A DNA stretch of 64,000 bases from Phoronis australis (lineage: Eukaryota; Phoronida; Phoronidae). Shown here in pieces: positions 58,226-64,000 of the stretch (within the stretch, counting starts at the first letter, position 1; the number at the start of each line of letters is the position of its first letter). The notes under the pieces are model-generated. The model saw nothing but the letters and a program-made list of their open reading frames with translations. It was not told where the DNA came from and ran no database searches. A program made the translations under genes and the position numbers. The DNA is taken from positions 285,958 through 349,957 of the forward strand of contig NMRA01000165.1 in the NCBI GenBank assembly GCA_002633005.1. The letters are read 5' to 3'.

Positions 58226-59585
58226 TTTCCATCGAAACAGGAACCCCGATGAAAACAGATACACCGGAGTCAAAAACAGACTCCCGCACTTTCAAAACAG
58301 CTAACCAGTCCTAAAAACACGAAACCCGACCTTTAAAACAGGAACCCCAGGGACCAGACAGGACACCCGGAGACCGAAACACCACTTCTGCACTTTCTGT
58401 CAAACATGTTTGTTTGACAGAAAAATAAATCTTTGTACTTAAAATAGTTGCTGTGATATGTTGTTTTTAGACAACTTATGATGGATTGACCTTCTACACG
58501 AACATTATTTCGTTGCTAAAGTTGTGGTGTGATTTTTTGCGTCCGCTTTCGACGCCATGAAATATTACGTCACCTATTGTCCACTTTCTTTTTCCCCAAT
58601 TTTTCAATTAAATGCTCTTCTTTCTCGAGGTTGCGTAGGCCTACATGTCACAACAAATTATCAACAGTGGCACTCGAAAGTCGAAATCATATTGTTGACT
58701 TTCAATTTTGAAAATATTTTTGGGCAAATAATGGAATAATCTGAAATAAACAAAATATTCACCGAGATAACAACGTGTTGAGAGTATAGATTATGTTGAA
58801 ATTCGCCCACAGATAAGTTGCAAGTTTTACCGATAAAAGTCAAATAACAAAGGCAATATAATATAGCTTACGTTTTATTATTCACAATTTTTAAAGAGGC
58901 ATGGAATGCGAAAGCTCGTCAAAAAATTTCTAAAAAACAATTCATGACGAAAGTACCATCTGACAACGTCTAGTACAGAGTAATTAACTTTCCTCTGTGA
59001 GGAAATGTCCAGAAAAAGTCACAAAATTCACAATTTTGAAATACGAGCCAAGGAAAAACTCCCTCCCACTTGTGATAAATATGAGCATGGGCTCACAGTC
59101 AGTTGCTTGAAGTTGCTTGAGGTCAAAGGTCACATTTTCTATATAACGGAAATGTGCTACGCCTATGTTGCCATACCAAATAAGGAGACGTGGTTTTCCT
59201 TGTGGGAGAAAAATCTACAATGAAAATGACGAGGCAGGCATTTTTTTGAAATTTGAAACTAAAAGAAAATGTTTTGAACTGAAATTGAAAATCTTTACGA
59301 ACAAACCCTAAATTACTTGGTGAGCTCGTTGAATTCTGTTTCAGTAACAGTGAACCACTTTCAACATTGCAATTTAGTCTGTTTATCGCGTTCCTGGTCT
59401 CTTTAACAAACAAATCTAACTCAAAGTTTGAGGCTACTGAAAAATTTCCGGGTTTCCTGTCCTATTTCAAAGGTCGGGGTGCGTGTTTTTCTGACTCTTT
59501 AGTGTTTAGCTGTTTTGAAGGTGCTGGAGTCTGTTTTCGACTCCGGGATATCTGTTTTACATCAGGGTTCATGTTTCGATGGAAC
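58226..59585. mobile_element. TIR element of about 1.36 kb
   Basis: The left arm (58226-58352) and right arm (59450-59585) are reverse complements of about 130 bp. Shared blocks are TTCCATCGAAACA, GAACCC(C/T)GATG, AACAGAT, CCGGAGTC-AAAACAGACTCC and CAAAACAGCTAA. The interior (58.4-59.4 kb) has no intact transposase frame. Its 58885-59390 part recurs at 61685-62175. Non-autonomous. Confidence 0.8.
58397..58420. repeat. Short perfect palindrome CTGTCAAAC...GTTTGACAG
   Basis: Nine-base arms around a 6-base loop, just inside the left arm of the TIR element. Confidence 0.8.
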
Positions 59586-59796
59586 AGACTGTTATTTATT
59601 GAAATGTAGTTACTTAGTTACATAAATTGTGGTATTTTTATTCCTACTTTTAACTGTACTATTTGTTTATGTTAATTAGCGAAGTCATATTGTGACTCCG
59701 AAACACGGTGTGCAATTTGGGCTGTTTTTCTGTGTTTTACCCGATTAATCTGCCCATCTCTAAGGACTGAGAGTGAAAACGTGTACAAATTGGAAC

Positions 59797-60006
59797 CATT
59801 TTAATAAATTGTCGAATAAGTGCATGATGATATTTCTCCCATTGGTAACGTGCACATAATATCGTTCATTTTAATAAATTGTCGAATAAGTGCATGATGA
59901 TATTTCTCCCATTGGTAACGTGCACATAATATCGTTCATTTTAATAAATTGTCGAATAAGTGCATGATGATATTTCTCCCATTGGTAACGTGCACATAAT
60001 ATCGTT
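59797..60006 (+). repeat. Three perfect 70-bp tandem repeats
   Basis: The unit (starting CATTTTAATAAATTGTCGAA, ending CACATAATATCGTT) occurs three times with no difference I can see. Perfect identity implies recent expansion or ongoing homogenisation. Confidence 0.95.
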
Positions 60007-60201
60007 CCATCCCGAAGTACACTAGTCCTTACCCCAGACATCGATGTCTGCAAAACGCATTTAACCTGCGACTGATCTCTATCGGCTTGTGTGAAGACGT
60101 CAGCCCGTTGTCTAAGCAAAATCGTCCGACATTTGACTTTTTTTACCTCTTGTGATGCCACGGTTATCCTCTAAATAATTTTCATTTGCCCATCTTACCA
60201 G

Positions 60202-60962
60202 AGATTAGTATTTTTTTACCTTACTTATGTTTAGTCACTACCTATTACTTGTAATTATATTAGTCATATACTGACTTTACTTGTAATTGTATTAGTCATA
60301 TAAATGACCTTACTTGTAATTGTATTAGTCATAATAAATGACCTTATATCGCCTACCCCGGTCTTGGTTTCATCTCTGGTAACGAGCTTGCGACGCACGA
60401 ACTATTATATATCATTCGGGACATATGTCGATCACAAATGGTATTTCATTCGTTAAATATATTTATGTGAGCATGTGGACCCGTCTTACTCCTTTCCCCC
60501 CCTCAATTCGGTCTAGTCCATTAATTCTTTTGTGTAGGACTACTCGTCGTTCTCCCAGTCTCATTGGTCAATTGTTATCACGTGCCCAGACTTTGGTCAG
60601 CTCCGGGGCTCTCATAGGCTGATGATTGTCACGTGGCCTTAGGAATTCACATTGTTATTGTAACCTCGTTTCCTGTTCACCTTCTTCGTTTCGGCCTCGT
60701 CCACGTACGTCTCAAACTTCTTAAATTTTTCCCACCCCCTGCCATCCCCCTTTTCGGCAAGGGATTAGTATTTTTTACCTTACTTTTGTTTAGTCACTAC
60801 CTATTACTTGTATTAGTCATATAAATGACCTTACTTGTAATTGTGTTAGTCATGATAATTAATGACCTTATATCGCCTACCCCGTTCTTGGTTTCGTCTC
60901 TGGTAACGAGCTTGCGACGCACAAACTATTATATATCATTCGGGACATATGTCGATCATAAA
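60202..60962 (+). mobile_element. LTR-like pair (TRIM-like, 761 bp)
   Basis: Direct repeats at 60202-60438 and 60762-60962 share their whole length. The first has one extra ~33-bp internal unit (ACTTGTAATTGTATTAGTCA). The 323-bp interior begins TGGTATTTCATT, as a primer-binding site would begin with TGG, and ends in C-rich sequence. It contains two ATTGGTCA/CACGTG pairs. There are no gag or pol frames, and the classic TG...CA ends are not clear. Confidence 0.55.
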
Positions 60963-61684
60963 TAATGTTCTAATTTGTTGATATGACAACCCTTCGACGA
61001 GTTGATCGTGGATCATGTGACATAGTATAGGCTGCCAATGACAAGGTGACAGACCCGTGCCACTGTTACTTCGATGACACTCCTGTACAAAAAAAACACC
61101 TAATGTAACGCAACTTCAATACAAATTGTTTGTAAAATATGAAGGGCGGGGACAAGCTTGGATAATGACATCGTGTGTTGTTTGAACGATGATTTCAAGG
61201 CAATGGAACATGGGACCTGGTTTCAGATTCTGAGTTCCAGAAACTGTTGCTGAAACCATATTTGTGATCCCATATTTCAGGTTTTGAGTCAACGAAACGT
61301 CGAAAATTCATGACTCTACTACTCAACATTGCTCAGTGGACCCTGGAACTGGACGGTTGTACACGTCTTACCGATTCTTCTTCGACAAGATGAGAATGAA
61401 GTTACTGGAACGAAGTTCCCGGTACCGGAATTTAGCTTGAACATGATTCTAGGTGCTAAAGTCACTGAAGCCTCTGAGCTGGAATGAAATAATAATGCAT
61501 GAATCTGCCATATGCCCTCTGAGGCAGAGCCATATCTTGCCTAGTGACTGGAAAACTTAGGAACACTGGACACAGGCTAGAAATACCAACACGGTTTGAT
61601 TTTGACGGTCGCCGGGATTCCATTGAACAATTTATTGAACAATTTAAGCGTCACCTGTTAACCTAACCGTGTCGACACAACGCT

Positions 61685-62175
61685 CACTTAAAGAGGCACG
61701 TAACGCGAAAACTCGTAAAAAATACCTGTTTAAACAGATCGTGGCGAATCTTCTTCTTTTGGATGCTAACGTGAGAGATAACCAATTTTTGAAGCACAGG
61801 CGACTCGGAAATAAAAACTCTTTCATCCTAATACAGTTTTCAACTTCTCCGCCCGTAATAATGCGTTCAAAAAAGTCAGGCTTGGTTGAATTCGCTTTAT
61901 TACAGCAAAGGTCAGAGGTTATATTTTCCATGTAAAGGGAATGTGCTACGTCTATGTCTTCGAATGAGAGGTGCTTTGCCGTGTGGGAGAAAGTCGACCA
62001 CGTGACGAGGAGTTAGCAGATCGTTTTTTTTTAAATTTGAAACTAAAGGGAAATGTTTTGACGTCAACAGATATTCATAATATTTAAGAAAAAAAACCGC
62101 AAAAATTTTTGGTGAACAATTTGACTTCAGTGGCAAAGAATCACTTTGAATAATGCATTAGTCTGTTTTTCATAT
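61685..62175 (+). repeat. Dispersed repeat family 5, second copy
   Basis: Colinear with 58885-59390: AAAGAGGCA-G, GGTCA-AGGT-A-ATTTTC, GGAATGTGCTACG-CTATG, TTGTGGGAGAAA/GTGTGGGAGAAA, GAAATTTGAAACTAAA. The first copy lies inside the 58226-59585 TIR element, and this one lacks those TIRs. Confidence 0.8.
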
Positions 62176-63792
62176 TCTGTGTCACAGAATATGCAGTAAA
62201 ACGAAGGAAAGTTAATAACAAATATTTTCGGGTAATGCGTTCTGAACACCAGCAGTTGCGTTTATCCGAAAAAGCACTTCCTCCAAGAAAAGGCCCCATG
62301 AGCGCTTTTTAGTTCCTACCATACACGAACTGTATTCTACCACCAAATTCAGGCTACTTCTGGTTCCTGTGCTACAAGAAGTGGGGACAATCGTCACAGT
62401 CTCACCTGGTCGTCACCATTGAAGTTTATGTAAAAGTGTTCACTTTCCCTGACACCCATCCCTCCCCAGCAGTTGTAGTGACGAAGTGAAACCCGTTTTG
62501 TTCGTGTCCCTTATCTACGTTATATTCGGATAATCTAACAAAGTTGCATCATATGCAAGTAGCGCACTTTCGATGACGTCACTGTAGTGGCTTACAATCG
62601 ACCTTCCTTCATTAGCCATGAAACTTGGTTCACTGGAGTTATGTGACACGTTACAAAATGTAACCGCGCCTATGTGAACGTAACGTGATAGGAGAGTCTT
62701 GGTTATCCGAAAATTTGAATCGAGTTGTTTTTCTTAATTTGGAAATTGTTTGCTTTTTCAATTATTGATTGCTTGAACCTCACAATTAAAACGATAATCT
62801 CCGTGCGTAGATGTGCAAGCTTGCCTTTTTCATATTTTTTAATTTCACGGGCGTTCATCATCTCGCAGTACAAGATGATACCCTCCCGCACAGAACAGGG
62901 AGTTCTGTAGACCGCAAGACATTACCTTGCACTCGCGGCAAAGAATAAACATTTGTGGGATGTATACCACGGGCTATTGAACTCTCCAAACCATCACTTT
63001 AGTGGCCGCCATTTTGTTACAGGCTAGTAAGCGTCCGAGCCATAGACATCACATTATGCCGTGTCCGACCATACTCGTGAAACACCCGCCTTTCAGTCGC
63101 GTGGTTTAACGAGGTCTTGCGAGTTTTTGTTTCTCTCACAAGAAACTAGGTGCATGGATCAAATGCTCCTAGAGCGACTCGTGCAATTGAAGTATTCTCG
63201 ATTTTTTAGTTTTTGAAATGTATTCTGAAATGACTCGGGGATCATTCTGCACATGGGAATAGAGCGTGACCTCTTTGCAATAAGTACTAAAAATGTTTTG
63301 ACAAAATAAGTTTGTTTGTGTAGATGTGATGTATCTAAGATTTTACCGAAATTTAGTTAGTTAGAGATGTTTTTTACAAACTATGAGACCTACAATGGGT
63401 CTCCAAGAACGCAAAAATTGGCCACGAAACACCTTTTGAATAACAATGTCGCAGAACCAAAAATCATGTGCAGCGAAATGTTTGGAGATATTATCCCCTC
63501 ATTGATGTTTCTGAAACTGTCAATGAAAAGGTTACATATTAAGTTATTTTGGTGTCAAATTTGACTTTTAAGCTCAGCCGTGACATTTTTGCTTTTGACC
63601 TCACTATAAACACAACATAAAAATATAAACACTGCTTCCAAGAAAATTTCTCTTGTCAGTAAAACGTTTGCTTAGTCATTCAAACATATAATTGATTCAC
63701 ATGCAATGAGATATACAGTACATAAAATAAACACAATAAAGTATAAACATTAAAAAACAACCAGAACAGTAAAACACATAGCTCCTGTTAAA
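62176..63792. other. Gene-free region
   Basis: I see no supported gene or clear repeat here. The last 100 bases before the lysine-rich frame are A-rich on the plus strand and would be the 3' flank of that frame. Confidence 0.4.
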
Positions 63793-64000
63793 TTATTTAA
63801 CTTTGGGCTTGTGCTGTCCAGCTCCCTTCGCAGCACCCCTTTTGCCATGACCTTTACTAAGTTGTTTTCCCGTTCCTTTCGCCATCTCTTTTTTGGCCTT
63901 CAACGATGTTCTTGAGGGAGTATTCCGCCCGTGTCCTGGCTCTTCTCTCTTGTGTGCTTTCTTCACTGTCGGCACTGGGTCTGTGGACGTGGTGCTCAAA
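63793..64000 (-). CDS. C-terminal end of a Lys/Gly-rich protein (partial, runs off window)
   Basis: On the minus strand an open frame enters at the window edge and ends with TAA at 63795-63793. The visible 68 residues are strongly basic. They begin with a Thr/Pro-containing part and end in spaced lysine-glycine motifs (KGTGK, SKGHGKRG, AKGAG) and KPKVK. Composition is well above the AT-rich flank in GC. Such tails occur in nucleic-acid-binding or nucleolar proteins, but no family is recognisable from the fragment. No ATG is visible that would make this the full gene, so it is probably the last exon of a gene to the right. Confidence 0.45.
   Translation of the reverse strand, partial: LSTTSTDPVPTVKKAHKREEPGHGRNTPSRTSLKAKKEMAKGTGKQLSKGHGKRGAAKGAGQHKPKVK

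Overview
This is eukaryotic nuclear DNA, AT-rich and intron-rich, with GT-AG splice sites, AATAAA signals and many short non-autonomous mobile elements. Gene content (an ankyrin/TRP-type channel, an AMPK-related HUNK-like kinase relative, a POT/SLC15 transporter, a THAP zinc finger) and sequence texture suggest a marine invertebrate, perhaps a deuterostome. The phylum is not settled by anything I can see. Runs of N and single N characters show this is a draft assembly.

Layout. 1-6463: repeats only, namely a 453-bp direct duplication ending at a single N, and a long fold-back element around a 284-bp gap. 6464-18516 (+): 13-exon TRP-type cation channel, 732 residues, reconstructed with consistent phase at every junction. 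18517-21116: repeat-rich downstream region with a TIR element. 21201-21587 (-): small intact 128-residue ORF with a well-placed polyadenylation signal. 23019-32182 (-): 8-exon gene for an 894-residue HUNK-like protein kinase homologue whose catalytic motifs are destroyed, so a predicted pseudokinase. 36369-37115 (+): 248-residue protein of unknown function with its own AATAAA. 37545-41974: a 2.2-kb segment present twice with a single N at the join, probably two haplotypes laid end to end. 44322-56937 (+): 10-exon SLC15/POT-family transporter, 483 residues, lacking the proton-coupling glutamates of TM1. Its ninth intron holds a gap and, on the opposite strand, the first 38 codons of a THAP-domain protein. 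56938-63792: mobile-element graveyard with inverted-repeat elements, perfect 70-bp tandem repeats and an LTR-like pair. 63793-64000 (-): end of a lysine/glycine-rich reading frame running off the window.

The genes do not form an obvious pathway. The most unusual theme is that in two unrelated genes (channel exon 11, transporter exon 8) the 3' splice site plus the start of the exon has been tandemly duplicated. Several alternative acceptors remain in frame with no stop, each lengthening the protein just before a membrane segment. A third duplication, at the donor end of channel exon 7, creates a possible poison exon. Together with the degraded kinase and the degraded POT motif, these are the points most worth a second look.
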